Source: Tuctoria greenei
Lineage: Eukaryota > Streptophyta > Magnoliopsida > Poales > Poaceae
DNA: 64,000 bases
Direction of reading: 5' to 3'
Assembly (NCBI GenBank): GCA_036927565.1
Contig: JAYESD010000008.1
Location: 22,276,100-22,340,099 of the forward strand
Shown here: positions 35,051 through 46,153 of the stretch, piece after piece
Layout: each line of letters begins with the position of its first letter
Numbering within the stretch: the stretch's first letter is position 1
The notes under the pieces: generated by a model
Seen by the model: the letters and a program-made list of their open reading frames with translations, nothing else
The model's database searches: none
Told to the model about the DNA's origin: nothing
Made by a program: the position numbers and the translations under genes

Positions 35051-35159
35051 CTGTTGCAAGGAATAAATGATTAATATGCAAAGATAATATACAAAATTAA
35101 TGTTAAATTAGTGAATAAAATGTTACTTCAAAATTCATCAACATCACGATCATGCACCC

Positions 35160-36167
35160 TACTCCTTAAACCAGCCCATCAATCTTCTTCTTCCGCATAT
35201 CTTCAGTTTTTGATTCTGATTCTGTTTCCTCTTCCGTGCTAGCCTCGATATCTTGAGCGTCTCCAACTAAGTCATGGAGTCCTACATCGGGCTCGACTGA
35301 GAAGGAGTCTGACAACTCTTCCTCTTGGTAGACACAATCAACCTTAGCTTCGTCATGGTAATCATCATCTCCTGGAGCGTATAACTGCTCACAAGGATTC
35401 ACCTTATGTACCACCCACCAAGCTTTGAATTTATTGCATGGATAAGGTAGATAGTACACTTGCTCTACTTGGTGTGCAAGAACTAATGAATCGAATCCTT
35501 TCAACCGTTCCTTGTGTTTTACTTCGACCATGACAAATTCGTTTACTCGAATTCCACGAATGGAATCGAACCATTCGCAGTCAAAGAATACCGCTCGAAT
35601 TGGCTTGTTTGCGACAAAAGTGAATTCAAGGTTTTTTTTTTAATAATCCCGTAGTACTGCGTTTCATGATCTTGCGAATCGATTGCCCTCATCACAACTC
35701 CGATATTACATGTTGCTGCAAGAGGACGAAGAGATTCAAATTGAGTTGTACGGAATCGAAAGCTGTTGGCATCATATCGACCATAAATTCTAACATTAAC
35801 CACTCCACGGGATAGTTGTCGCAAATCTTCATGGACGTTGGCATCTTTTTGGCACTGTCCAAGATATGGAGTTATTAGAAAATGTAAGCATTCTTAAGTT
35901 ATAAGAAAATGTTGTTAACATTGATTAGTTATTGAGAAAACGTTACATGATCTCGAAACCAGGAGAGAAAATTAGATTCCCCGTTTATTCCTTCCCGTCG
36001 AATCTGTTCTATTTGCTTGTTCATAGGTTGATGTCTATGTCTCCAATTTTGCTTGTCGAACATACTACACGAAAAAGAGAACCTTTATTGAATACATGTG
36101 TCGGAAAAGATGGTGAAAAGCATAAGTGTAGGAGAAACACTTACTTGAAATATTCATTCATTTCTTC
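35160..36167 (-). pseudogene. C-terminal part of CACTA TNP2 (DUF4216), copy 2
   Basis: Equivalent of 19170-20170. It has ten A on the coding strand at the homopolymer where eight would be in frame, so it is shifted differently from copy 1. The segments VNVRIYGRYDANSFRFRT and VYYLPYPCNKFKAWWV are still readable in separate frames. Confidence 0.8.
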
Positions 36168-37024
36168 TGTCGACTGTTGGAGTCGGCAGATCTCCTGACA
36201 CTACTAAAGTGTTGAAGGAGTTTGTAGTTCGGTGTGGGTGCGCGGAGACTCAAGAAGGTGAATCACGATTGGACACGAGAGACACAGTGGTTTATGTGGT
36301 TCGGGCCGCCTGAGCGTAATACCCTACTCCACGGGTGTGTGGTGTTGTATTAGTTTATGTATGAAAGCTCACGTCAATGCGTGTGTGCCTGAGAGCGTTC
36401 GAGAGCCTTCTCCTCTTCGTGTATCGTCGGTCTGTCCTTTTATAGTACAAGGACAAACCGTTACAAGTTAGCCTGGCCCGACATGTGGCCCCGGCGGTTA
36501 CTAGTATTGATACACGATTAATTGTTGTTAATAACCCTGTAACGAGCTCCGACAGTGCCGTTACAGGTGTTAAGATTGTCCGATTAAGTGTCATTAACAT
36601 GGAATTAATGACAATTAATCGGGTCTTGAAGTCCGCGGCTATCCTTTGAAGATCCGGAGTCGTTTCAATGTCTTCCGGAGGTTTGAGGCGGCCAGCTCCG
36701 ACGTTTGGACACGTGGCAGCTCCGGAGCTTGCTTGTGGGAAGCGGGGAGCTCCGGGGTGGCCTGGCACATGTCAGGTCTGGAGCTTCTCTCGGTCAGGGG
36801 TTAAGTCCGGAGGTGCCGTTTCGGTACCTAGCCCGGAGCTTCACCCTTGTGGGTAGTAGCTCCGGTCTGGCAGTACACGTGGCAACCTAGGGGTTAACCA
36901 TGTTGGAGAAGCAGGTCCGGTTATGTCTGACAAGTGGGCCTCCGAGGGTCTTCAATTTGAGTAGACGTCCTTCCCTTGAGTTCTTTGTAACCTCAAGGGG
37001 TGTATGGTTTTTAGGGTACCGACA
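36168..37024 (-). repeat. second gypsy B LTR, solo-like, 857 bp
   Basis: Full-length LTR with TCTTC on both sides (36163-36167 and 37025-37029) and CACTA TNP2 sequence outside on both sides. It looks exactly like a solo LTR. A minus-strand TATA box lies at 36436-36445. It stands where the 5' LTR of element B would be expected, but the sequence between it and gag is CACTA DNA. Confidence 0.92.
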
Positions 37025-37029
37025 TCTTC

Positions 37030-39513
37030 CATATTAGCGTACATGTAGAAGAATGCAGCACACATTTCTTTTTCGCTAACAGCGTAGGAAGTGTAACTAC
37101 CAACAATAGTGCCTCTTGTTGCAAAAATGGAGAGATCGCTACAAGGAGGTTGCTCATTCATATTGTACCGCATTACCGAAGTATTAACATTGTGTTCCTC
37201 TGCAAAGTAAACACTTGAGAAGTATCCTACTTCCTTAAGAGTAAAAGCTTCGGCGATGCAACCTTCAACCCTTGTCCTGTTACCAACCATTGGTTTCAGA
37301 TATCTAAGTGATCTTTCAATATGATACATCCACCTATATTGCACGGGACCGTCCACTTTCACTTCAAATGGAAGATGAATTAAGAGATGTTGCATTGGAT
37401 TGAACTGGAGGAAATTTTTTTCCATCTTACACAAAAGTACCGAAATCTCCTTTTCCAATTTAGTCATCATCTCTGGCGTGATTTCTTTAGCGCAGAGTTT
37501 CCTATACAAGTGGCTAAGCTCAGCTAACAACTTCCACACTGCATCGTCAAAATAGCCTCGAAACATAATAGGCAGAAGTCTTTCCATGATTATGTGATAA
37601 TCATGACTCTTCAACCCAATGAGCTTTCCCGTTTTCACATTCACAGCTCGTCTCAGACTAGCTGCATAACCATATGGAAATTTCAACCTTTGCAATCATT
37701 TGAGAACTTTTTTTTCTCTTTAGGTCGAAGACAGAAAGGAGCGCGTGGTTTACCACCATTTTCGGAGAGCTCAAGAGTTTGACGGTTACAAAGCTCGGCA
37801 AGATCCTTTCGAGCCTTTAAATTGTCTTTTGTTTTGCCCGTCATGTCCATGCATGTGCTTATAATACATTCGGCCATGTTACGCTCTTGATGCATAACAT
37901 CAATATTGTGTCTTAGAATCAATGAATTCACATACGGTAACTCCCAAAGTCCACATATGTGAGTCCAATTGTGTTTGTCTCCGTAACCTTCAAAATATCC
38001 AGGACGACCTTCATCTGGCACCAATTTGTCCAACATATCAGATATTTCTGATCCGTTAAGACGTTTCGGTGGTCCTTTAGTGACAGCAGTGTTCTTTTTG
38101 AAGACATTCCTCTATAGTCTAAACAAGTGATTCGAAGGCAGCCAACGTCTGTGGCAATCAAAGTAAGATATCTTGCCTCCATGGGTAAGTCGAAGGCAAT
38201 CGGTATCCGAGGCACATATCGGACACGTCAACCGACCATGAGTGCTCCATCCATAAAACATGCCGTATGCCGGAAAATCATGAACGGGCCACAAATAAGC
38301 AGCTCGAAGGTTGAATTTATGCTTCTTGTAACAGTCGTACGCTTCGACTCCTGTCCATAACATTTTCAACTCTTCGATCAACGGTTTTAACATCATATTG
38401 AGACGTGACCCAGGATGATCTGGCCCAGGTACAATGAGGCTAAGAAACATAAACTCATTCTTCATGCAAAAAGTCAGTGGAAGATTGTACGGAATGACAA
38501 AGACGGGCCAACAGGAGTATGGTGCGGTGTTTGTGCTGAACGGCATGAACCCATCTGTCGCCAACCCAATGCGAACATTTCTTGCTTCACGAGCAAATTC
38601 TGGTTCGAACCGGTCCAGCGCCTTCCGTGCCTCACCATCGGACGGGTGCATCATGACTCCATTGTTCTCACGCTCACCTTCTTTGTGCCATCTCATGTGT
38701 CTGGTCGTTTTTTTTTTTTTTGAAAGGAACAACCGCTTCAACCTCGGTGTCACAGGTAAGTAACGAAGCTGCTTATGTACGACTTCCGTCGTCACAATAT
38801 TACCATCGTTATTAACAACTTCGACAAACCTCAGTTGACCACATTTCAAACATTTGTTCTCATTGGCATGCTCTCTCTAGAAAAGCATACAGTTGTCCGG
38901 ACACACATCAATCTTCTCGTGCTTCATACCGAGACCAGAAAGAATTTTCTTCGAGTTGTACATATCCTTAGGCACTTTGTTGGGTTGTGGAGGGGCATCT
39001 TTGAACAAATCGATGAGCATGTTGTAACAATTGTTAGAAAAGAAGAACTTAGACTTAATTGCCATAAGTCTAGTCATAAAATTGAGGATTGACATTTTAG
39101 TGTGTCCATGCAGTGCCTCTTCTGAATCTTTGTGACATTTGAAGAACTCTTTAACCTCTGCTGTTTGAGGATTTTCTGTAAGCTCTGATCGTATAGCTTC
39201 CAACATCTCATCCATCATATCAACCTCTGTGGCATCATCATTGTCTGCTTCCACTTCTTGTACAGCTTGAGAAGTTGTCTCGCAGACACGTAACCGTTTC
39301 GACACAAGTGCATCGTAAGTTCCACTTTGTCCAAAAACGTTCCGTTTCGGCATTTTGTAAATGGGCACCGCGCCTTATCACTATTTGACAACGAAAAAGC
39401 TCGTTCCACAAAAGCTTTTGTCTTGGCGTACCACTCATCTGAGTGACCACCTGTTCTGCTCTTCCAACCAGTATACATCCAACTACGATCTTCGCCCATT
39501 TTTGACTCTGCAA
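37030..39513 (-). pseudogene. CACTA TNP2 transposase, N-terminal to DUF4218 parts
   Basis: Pieces in order on the minus strand. 39215-39499 starts MGEDRSWMYTGW and has the transposase-associated zinc region (RCPFTKCRN). 38877-39368 is an acidic spacer. 38112-38849 is the TNP2 core (LRYLPVTPRLKRLFLS, NVRIGLATDGFMPF, FMFLSLIVPGPDHPG, AYLWPVHDFPAYGMFYGWST). 37683-38036 has LRHNIDVMHQERNMAECI, and 36952-37695 carries DUF4218 (SHDYHIIMERLLPI, YRWMYHIERSLRYLKPMVGN, EGCIAEAF). Several stops and frame changes separate them, and gypsy B then interrupts the gene. The product would have cut and joined the CACTA ends. Confidence 0.88.
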
Positions 39514-40529
39514 TTAATAGTTGGACAAATTACCGTTAGTTTCTAATTAATTTATGCATGATAGAGGAAATAATGAGAGAGACAATGAACTGAGTCTATG
39601 CCAGTATGAAGCCCAACACGGGCCATGCTCGGGCTTGACCTCAGACCCATCTCGGCCGCCCACGGCTCCCTCGCCTCGTATTGAATCTATGAGGATGCGA
39701 GGCGAGCCCAACGAGCGACGACTCCTAGACTCTCGTTCAAAGGAGGCGAGGCGAGCACCCCGGCGAGACGACGAAATTGTTGGCGAAGAAGCTGTGGAGG
39801 AGGCCACGACTAACCCTAACGATTCATCAATGTTTGATTATCATCCGTCTCAGAAATCACGAAATTTTGGCAGCATAACGCCGCATATTTAACACTACAC
39901 CCCCCCTATCCGGTGCAGTTCTCAAAGTACAAAGGGGGGCAACTGGTTAGCTCGGAAACCTGTTGCCTTACGAATCTTTCGAGTCAAGGACAAATACTCG
40001 CAACATCCATTTTTGGAGTTTTTATGGACTTATACGTACTCACAAACACGCCGATGTGAACGTATGGGGGTCCTTGCGGCGAAGAGATACCTAGCTACAG
40101 ACTTTTAGGGTTAGTAATGGGCCGCCCGGTCCATATACACTTAACCCTAATGATTCACCTCATGTCACCAGTCACGGGTCACGATCGAGACCCACACTGG
40201 CTATATATGCTAGGGTTGGGCCCGATGGGCCGTATATACGCTATATATATACCAAGGCTCGACCAGGCTTTGGGCCGACACGACACGCTTGGCCCGCGAA
40301 CGGGCCTGGCATGGCCAGACAGGGGAAAATGGGATTTGTCGTGCTTGGCTATGGCTTATGGCCCGTCGTGCCGGTCCGGCCCGGCATGACAAATTTGCGA
40401 GCCGCGCCAGGCATAATGATTTCATGCACGAGACCGGCCGGGCTCGGGCCCAGCCGGCCCGGCACAATCCATTGGCCATCTATAGCCACGACAGAACCTA
40501 AGTGCCCCGACAGCCGGCTGCCCCCGATG
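39514..40529. other. CACTA interior upstream of TNP2
   Basis: Probable promoter/leader side of TNP2. It contains no recognised gene. 40210-40490 is GC-rich with repeated GGCCCGGCA / GGGCC words seen in other grass repeats. Short ORFs here look like chance. Confidence 0.45.
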
Positions 40530-40800
40530 CCGCCCTCGACATAAATCAATTAAGCATAATCTACACTACACTAATTAAGCATAATCTATGCTAAGCAAAT
40601 TAAGCACAATTAAGAAACTTAACCACTTAAGCATAATTAAATAAACACAATATAAAGTAAGCAAATTAACTAATTAAGTATAATTAAATAAACAATTAAG
40701 CAATTTAAGCATAGTTTAAACAATTCAATTCAATTTTAAAATCGAACAATTCAATTCAATTCAAATTTAAACATAGCAATTCAATTAAATTCAAATTTCA
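40530..40800. repeat. AT-rich low-complexity tract
   Basis: Repeated words AATTAAGCA and CAATTCAATT with almost no G or C clusters, inside the right part of the CACTA element. Confidence 0.7.
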
Positions 40801-41275
40801 ATAGAGGGGAGGGGGGTCTGTGGAGGGGGTGTGGGGTGGGGGGTGGGGTCTGTGGAAGGGGAGGGGGTGGGGGGGGGGGGGTTTGTGGAGGGGAGGGGGG
40901 CCGGGGAGGGGAGGGGAGGGGGAGGTAGGGTGGCCGTCGGCTAGGGAGGGTAGGGGGAGGGGGCCGGAGAGGGGAGCGGGAGGGGGGCCTGGGAGGGGAG
41001 GGGGAGGGGGCAGCGCTCGAACGTGGAGGGGAGGTGGTGGGGGAGGGGGGGGAGGGTCGGACGGCGGCGGTCGGGGAAGGAGGGCGGGGCGGCGCTAGCT
41101 AGGGGAGGGGGCGGGGGAGCCGGGCCGGCGGTCGGGGAGGGGAGGGGAGGATACCTGGCGGCGACGTCGGACGGCGGCGGCGTGGCAGGGAACGGCGGCG
41201 TCGGGCGCGGGCGGCGGGGAGAGGAGAGAAAGCGGCGTGCGGCGGGTAAGGAAGAAAAGAGAGGCGTGCGCGGAG
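40801..41275 (+). repeat. G-rich tract with strand bias
   Basis: About 475 bp dominated by GGGGAGGGG-type words with very little C in its first half. Many runs of three or more G are spaced closely enough for G-quadruplexes on the plus strand. It directly precedes the subterminal repeats. Confidence 0.85.
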
Positions 41276-41286
41276 TAGGTTAAAAT

Positions 41287-41586
41287 ATGTAACTTATGTC
41301 GGCTACATAATGAACTTACATCGGCCAGTGTAACTTACGATGGCCATCCTACCAGCTGACGTAAGTTATGGCTTATTTACGTCGGCCAACTTATTCACGT
41401 CGACTTGTTGCCTAGGCCAACGTAAGTATACATTAACTGTTGTCAGGCTACTTACTTACGTCGGCAGACGACGTAGGTTAACTAACTTACATCGGTTTTC
41501 TACAACCAACGTAAGTTAGTTAATTTACGTCGGCCAACCGACGTAAATTAAATTGGCCGACGTAAGTATCAGCGTTTCCTGTAGTA
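41287..41586. repeat. right CACTA terminus and subterminal repeats
   Basis: Roughly a dozen copies of AACTTACGTCGG-like words in both orientations and the inverted terminus TTCCTGTAGTA. It mirrors 15912-16295. Confidence 0.9.
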
Positions 41587-41589
41587 AGT

Positions 41590-42069
41590 CAAGGAGGCTT
41601 ACAATATTTTTTTTGTCGAGGTATTGAAAGAATGATGTCTCACCCCAATCCTCGTTGGACCACTCCCATCTGAGTATGGGTCCCCCTCCCCACAGCTCAA
41701 CGCGCTCACCGATGATGCTCATTTGAGAGAAGGGCTCTAAATCACATATAGACTTAGGAAAGTATTTCATAAACTCCACCAAAAGTTCAGCATCAATGTA
41801 TAGCGGGTCTAGATCTCACTATAAATTAAAAGTAACAAGTCAAGAAACCTCTTTACAGCCTCACTAGCCCTTAGAGGACTCCTTAATGCAAAGGCAGCAC
41901 TCCTGCCTCTTTTTCAAAAAAAAAAATAAACTAGCTCTAGAAGAGAATGAATGCTTTTTCTACTTTCTCAACCGCTAAATATCACTCCAAAATTTTGCCC
42001 GAGTGCATCTCTTAGTTCTTCTGCCCCCCCTCCCCCTGCCCCCACTATATTCCTCTCGTCATAACCTAT
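41590..42069. other. intergenic stretch between CACTA and Ds-like elements
   Basis: No coding region recognised. A poly(A)-like run at about 41918 follows GCAGCACTCCTGCCTCTTTTT, which may be part of an unrecognised short repeat. Confidence 0.4.
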
Positions 42070-42219
42070 GCCAAGAGTAGGGGTAAAATACGAACGGTAA
42101 TTTTTTGACCATCCGGTACCGATTTTGAAAATTTCTGAACAAATTCCGATTTATTTCTGAATCTGATTCACTAGATTTGCAGCTTTGGCTGATTGGACCA
42201 TGTTGCTCGGCCCATCTAA

Positions 42220-42341
42220 GGCTGTTCGCACTGTAAAGCATACTGAATAATGAAATTTAGAGGATTTAGAGGAAGATTCTGAAAAAATAGAAGAAGAATA
42301 GTGTATGGAGTATGCTTTAGAGGAAACGAGTACGGACAACC
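42220..42341. mobile_element. small MITE inside the Ds-like element
   Basis: Left end GGCTGTTCGCACTG and right end read in reverse GGTTGTCCGTACTC are imperfect inverted repeats; AAAGCATACT also recurs inside on each side. TAA flanks both ends (42217-42219 and 42342-42344), pointing to the Tourist group. It is only 122 bp. Confidence 0.65.
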
Positions 42342-42369
42342 TAACCATGCAACCGCATCCGCAAGTAAG

Positions 42370-42695
42370 GGTAGTACCGACGCCAGACGCGACTGGCTCT
42401 GACTCTCCGTTGCCTCCTGTGCCGCCGCCGCCTCCACCCCCGCTCAGTTAATGAAGATGCAAGTCCAGCAGGCAAGGTGCAGAGAACTCGACAGGGAGAT
42501 GTAGCAAAAGTGATTGCGAAAAACGCAGGTGAACCTGGCAGATCACTCCCAGACACATTGAGCAGGAAGAAACTGGGGGACAAGTTATCAGATATCCCTG
42601 AGCAGATTGAAGCACATGGACCTGAGTGGGTGAGTGAAGTTCAAAAGCCTGTTCCGACTGAAGGTAAGCTAATAGATGGCTATTGGATGACAATC
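42370..42695 (+). other. Ds-like element cargo, possible captured coding fragment
   Basis: An open frame (42477 on) reads AKVIAKNAGEPGRSLPD and ALSRKKLGDKLSD-like segments, and is cut by the copia insertion at 42701. It is GC-richer and more protein-like than the flanking Ds sequence. I recognise no domain. It could be a piece of a host gene picked up by the element or a remnant of its own sequence. Confidence 0.35.
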
Positions 42696-42700
42696 ATGAC

Positions 42701-42906
42701 TATAGAAAGAGAACTCGATGATCTCTAGATGATTTCCATTGAGGCAATGGGTACATCTTATATAGGCTAGCTAGTGTAGTGTGGAATCAAAGCTAGGCCC
42801 TTTCACACTACACTAGTGTGAAACCAAAGCTAATCTCTTTCACACTACATAAATTCATAGGCTATCGTGACAACTACCAAGACGTGAGGACTCAGTCCAG
42901 TCTACA
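42701..42906 (-). repeat. 3' LTR of copia C (206 bp)
   Basis: Reads TGTAGACTGG...CTATA on the minus strand; a TATA-like CTATATAAG is present. The polypurine tract (CTGAGGGGGCGG on the minus strand) lies right beside it at 42907-42918. Confidence 0.9.
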
Positions 42907-43119
42907 CCGCCCCCTCAGTTTGTGCGTCACTGCCCTTTGAGATGCACAAACTGCGTCGAAAATCCTCAAATATCATTGTGGGAAGTCACTTCGTGATTGT
43001 GTCGACGAATTGAAGATGAGTCGGATGTGGAGGACCTTGAGTTGATGCAACGCCACATTGTCATGAAGAAAATGGATGTCAACTTCCACGTGCTTGGTCC
43101 GTCGATGATGCACCGGGTT

Positions 43120-45835
43120 CTAGGTTAAGTAAACTGCTGATACATTATCGCAATAGATAATGCTTGCCTTGGAGACATTGACGTGTAACTCTTGTAGAAG
43201 GTGACATAACCAGCAGCACTCGGCGGTTGAATTCGCAATGCCGTGATACTCAGCTTCGGCACTAGATCGTGAGACTGTAGTTTGTCGTTTGGATGACCAG
43301 GACAATAGAGAATCTCCAAGGAAAATGTAGTAACTTGATGTAGAGCGACGAGTATCGGGACACCCGACCCAGTCGGCGTCCGAATATGCTTGTATATAAG
43401 TGCTTGAAGATACATGTATCTGAAGGACGTGATCAATGGTGCCCTTGAGGTAGCGCAATATTCTCTTGACTAGAGCCCAGTGTGCTGACCGAGGGGAGTG
43501 CATGTGAAGGCACACTTGTTGCACGACGTAGGAAATATTAGGCCTTGTTAAGGTCAAGTATTGAAGGGCTCCAATGATACTTCTGTACAAGGACGAATCC
43601 TCAGCAGGGTCACTGTCGAGAGCTGAAACTTTTGGTCTAGTGTCCACTGGTGTTGAGGAAGCTTTACAGTTGGTCATCCCTGCACGATCTAGAAGGTCTT
43701 CAACATATTTGGATTGATTGAGGAAAAATCCCTTGGACGATTTGGAGATCTGAATGCCCAAGAAGAAGTGTAAATCGCCGATGTCCTTTATGGGGAACTT
43801 AATGCTGAGTTTGGATACAATGGTTGCTATAATCTTCGTTGAAGATGTTGTCAGCACTATATCATCGACATACAATAAGAGATATGCCACATTTGCATTG
43901 CTCGTGTAGATGAATAGTGAAGAGTCTGCCTGAGATGAAATGAAACCCAGGGACTTGAGCTCATCTGCAAACGTGTGAAACCAGGCCTGCAGAGCTTGTT
44001 TCAACCCGTAGAGTGACTTGGAAAGAAGACAAACATAGTTTGGATGATCAGCATCGACAAATCCGGTTGGTTGGGAGCAATACAACTTTTTCGACAAATC
44101 ACCATGGAGAAAGGCATTTTTGACATCGAGTTGGTGTACTGGCCACTTTCTTGAGGCAGCCAAGTGTAGAATTGTCCTGATTGTGCCAGGTTTAACCACC
44201 GGAGAGAATGTTTGATCAAAATCAACACCCTGCCTTTGATTAAATCCTTAGACAACTCAGCGAGCTTTGCATCGTTCAAGAGTCCCATATGCAATACATT
44301 TGTTCTTGAAAATCCATTTAACCATAATGAACTTTGTACCTGGTGGTTTTGGAACAAGAGTCCATGTTCTATTGGCCTGCAAGGCGTCGATCTCATCCTG
44401 CATGGATGCGAGCCAATGAGGATCACGAAGAGCTGCGTGAACTGAAACTGCTGGAGGTGGGACCTCCACAGTGGCTAGCTGCGCGTACTTCGGGTTTGGC
44501 ACGCCAATCCCGGCTCGGGCTCGTGTCACCATGTGATGGCGAGACGTGCTGATGGGATCGCATCCCGGAGCGTCGCCAATTGTCGCTGATGTTGACTGGT
44601 GTTGTGATGATGCTACAATCGCGAAATGCCGCACAGGAGCGGATCCCGGAGAAGGTGCAGCACCAGGCGCATCAGCAACGTTGGACGAGTTTGTTGGAGC
44701 AACTGCCTGATCCGAAATTAATACTGATGGAGACTGTGTGCCTGCATGCATGGGTGGTGCTTGCAAGCCGCTAGCCGGACGTGGCAGCATAGGTGCTGTT
44801 CTACGTGAATGCACCAGAATGAATACAGGTTATTCACTGGGTACATATTGAATGCCACGTACAGAGGATGCCAGCATGCTTGTCATGGACCTAAAAGTGA
44901 AAGAAAATTCGTCGAAAGTAACATACCTCGACGTGATTACACGGCGAGATTGGGGATCACAGCACATGTACCCCTTGGTGTTAGATGGATAGCCGAGGAA
45001 GATACATGGTACTGATATTGGGGCTAGTTTGTGAGGGGAGTTTGAGGTTGTGTTGGGGTAGCAAAGACACCCAAAGACCCAAAAATGATCATATGTGGGT
45101 GCATAGTCGAGGAGAAGCTCGTGAGGTGTGAGGTTGTGACGGACCCGACATGGACGACGATTAAGAAGGTAGGTTGTTGTGTTGAGAGCATCCGATCAGA
45201 AGGACAGAGGTGCAGAAGCGTGTAGCAGAAGTGTGGGCATGGAGTCACTGAGGGTGCATAGGATGCGCTCGGCACGACCATTTTGTTGTGAGGTGTATGG
45301 ACATTTGAGGCGGATAACAATGCCGTGTTTGGTGTAAAATGTGCGAGAGGCGATATTATCGAATTCCTTACCATTATCGGATTTAACATACATAATCGGG
45401 TGATGGAATTGGGTGAGCACAAAGGCATGGAAAGATATCATAGTTGCAAAGACATCAAATTTATGGCGAAGTGGAAATGTCCAAACAAAATGGGAAAAAC
45501 ATCTAAGATAACTAAATAATATTTGAACCCTGAATTGCTAGGAACCGGAGATGTCCATACATCACAATATAAAAGCTGAAATGGAAACAACGACACACTA
45601 GAAGAATTGGAAAAGGGGAGCCGAACGTGCTTTCCTGCCTGACAGGACACACATATGTGGTTGTCGACTTTTGTGCAGCTGAACTCAAACGTGTGAAGGA
45701 TCTGTTGGAGATTGCCATGATCTGGATGCCCCAGACGTGCATGCCAAGTTTTGGAGCTATGAGAAGCGAGGAGTTTGTGGTAGTTGTTCTGTGTTGGCTG
45801 TTGAGGGAGGTGGTAGAGGTCGCCCGTTGAGTCAC
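43120..45835 (-). pseudogene. pol: copia C: integrase, reverse transcriptase and RNase H
   Basis: Integrase remains at 45024-45835 in several frames: LYCDVWTSPVPSNSGFKYYLVILD, then VKSDNGKEFDN and SQQNGRAER. The spacer and RT start are at 44257-44814 (WTLVPKPPGTKFIMVKWIFK). 43120-44199 is a 359-residue RT/RNase H stretch with NAFLHGDL, LLYVDDIVLT, FFLGIQI, GALQYLTLTRPNISYVVQQVC, AYSDADWVGCPDTRRSTS and the RNase H residues SAEAEYHGIANS. Two stops in KAR*VV*GF (about 44228-44250) and a terminal stop after DNVSAVYLT disable it. Confidence 0.88.
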
Positions 45836-46153
45836 AACAGAGAAGAATCGTCCCTGTTCAAAAATTCAAAAATCCTTGATGGAAAAACCAAAATGATCAA
45901 AAGTTATGGCAACATTATTATCTCTTGTTAGAGTACGAATGGAAATGAGATTTTCGATAAGATGTGGGGAGATTAAAACATTGTTCAGATGCAAGGGAGC
46001 AGACGTGGTTGGTATATGTGCATGGCCAATATGATGTACTGGAAGATGAGTGTCATTACCAACGATAATATTAGATGATACAGTTGGTGTATGAGAGGAG
46101 TGCACAATACCCTGATTATTGGCCATGTGAGAAGATGCACCCGTATCGAGGAC

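Larger units (their letters stand above)
32140..37024. repeat. duplicated CACTA arm plus gypsy LTR, copy 2
   Basis: Second copy of 16158-21032. It differs by a 15-bp deletion at about 32897, a 24-bp insertion at about 33727, one extra T at about 35641 and scattered substitutions. It lacks the outermost 246 bp of the CACTA left end, so it has no CACTA terminus of its own. Confidence 0.95.
15912..41586 (-). mobile_element. CACTA (En/Spm-like) transposon with nested insertions
   Basis: The left end CACTACAGGAA and the right end TTCCTGTAGTA (inverted match, last base changed from G to A) are typical CACTA termini. They are flanked by the 3-bp duplication AGT (15909-15911 and 41587-41589). Both ends carry many copies of the subterminal word AACTTACGTCGG in both orientations. 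Inside are remains of TNP2-type transposase (37030-39513 and its C-terminal part) and of a second gene of the Transposase_24 type, all on the minus strand. The present 25.7 kb includes gypsy element B and a duplicated arm. The transposase gene is broken, so the element is no longer autonomous. Confidence 0.95.

Noticed and set aside
20171..37029. One 16.8-kb LTR retrotransposon with two LTRs and TCTTC duplications
   Set aside because: The interior holds CACTA DNA identical to the left flank, and TCTTC also precedes the second LTR. The structure comes from rearrangement, not from a single insertion.
40820..41283. Gly/Arg-rich ORFs
   Set aside because: They result from the G-rich low-complexity tract; no start context or domain.
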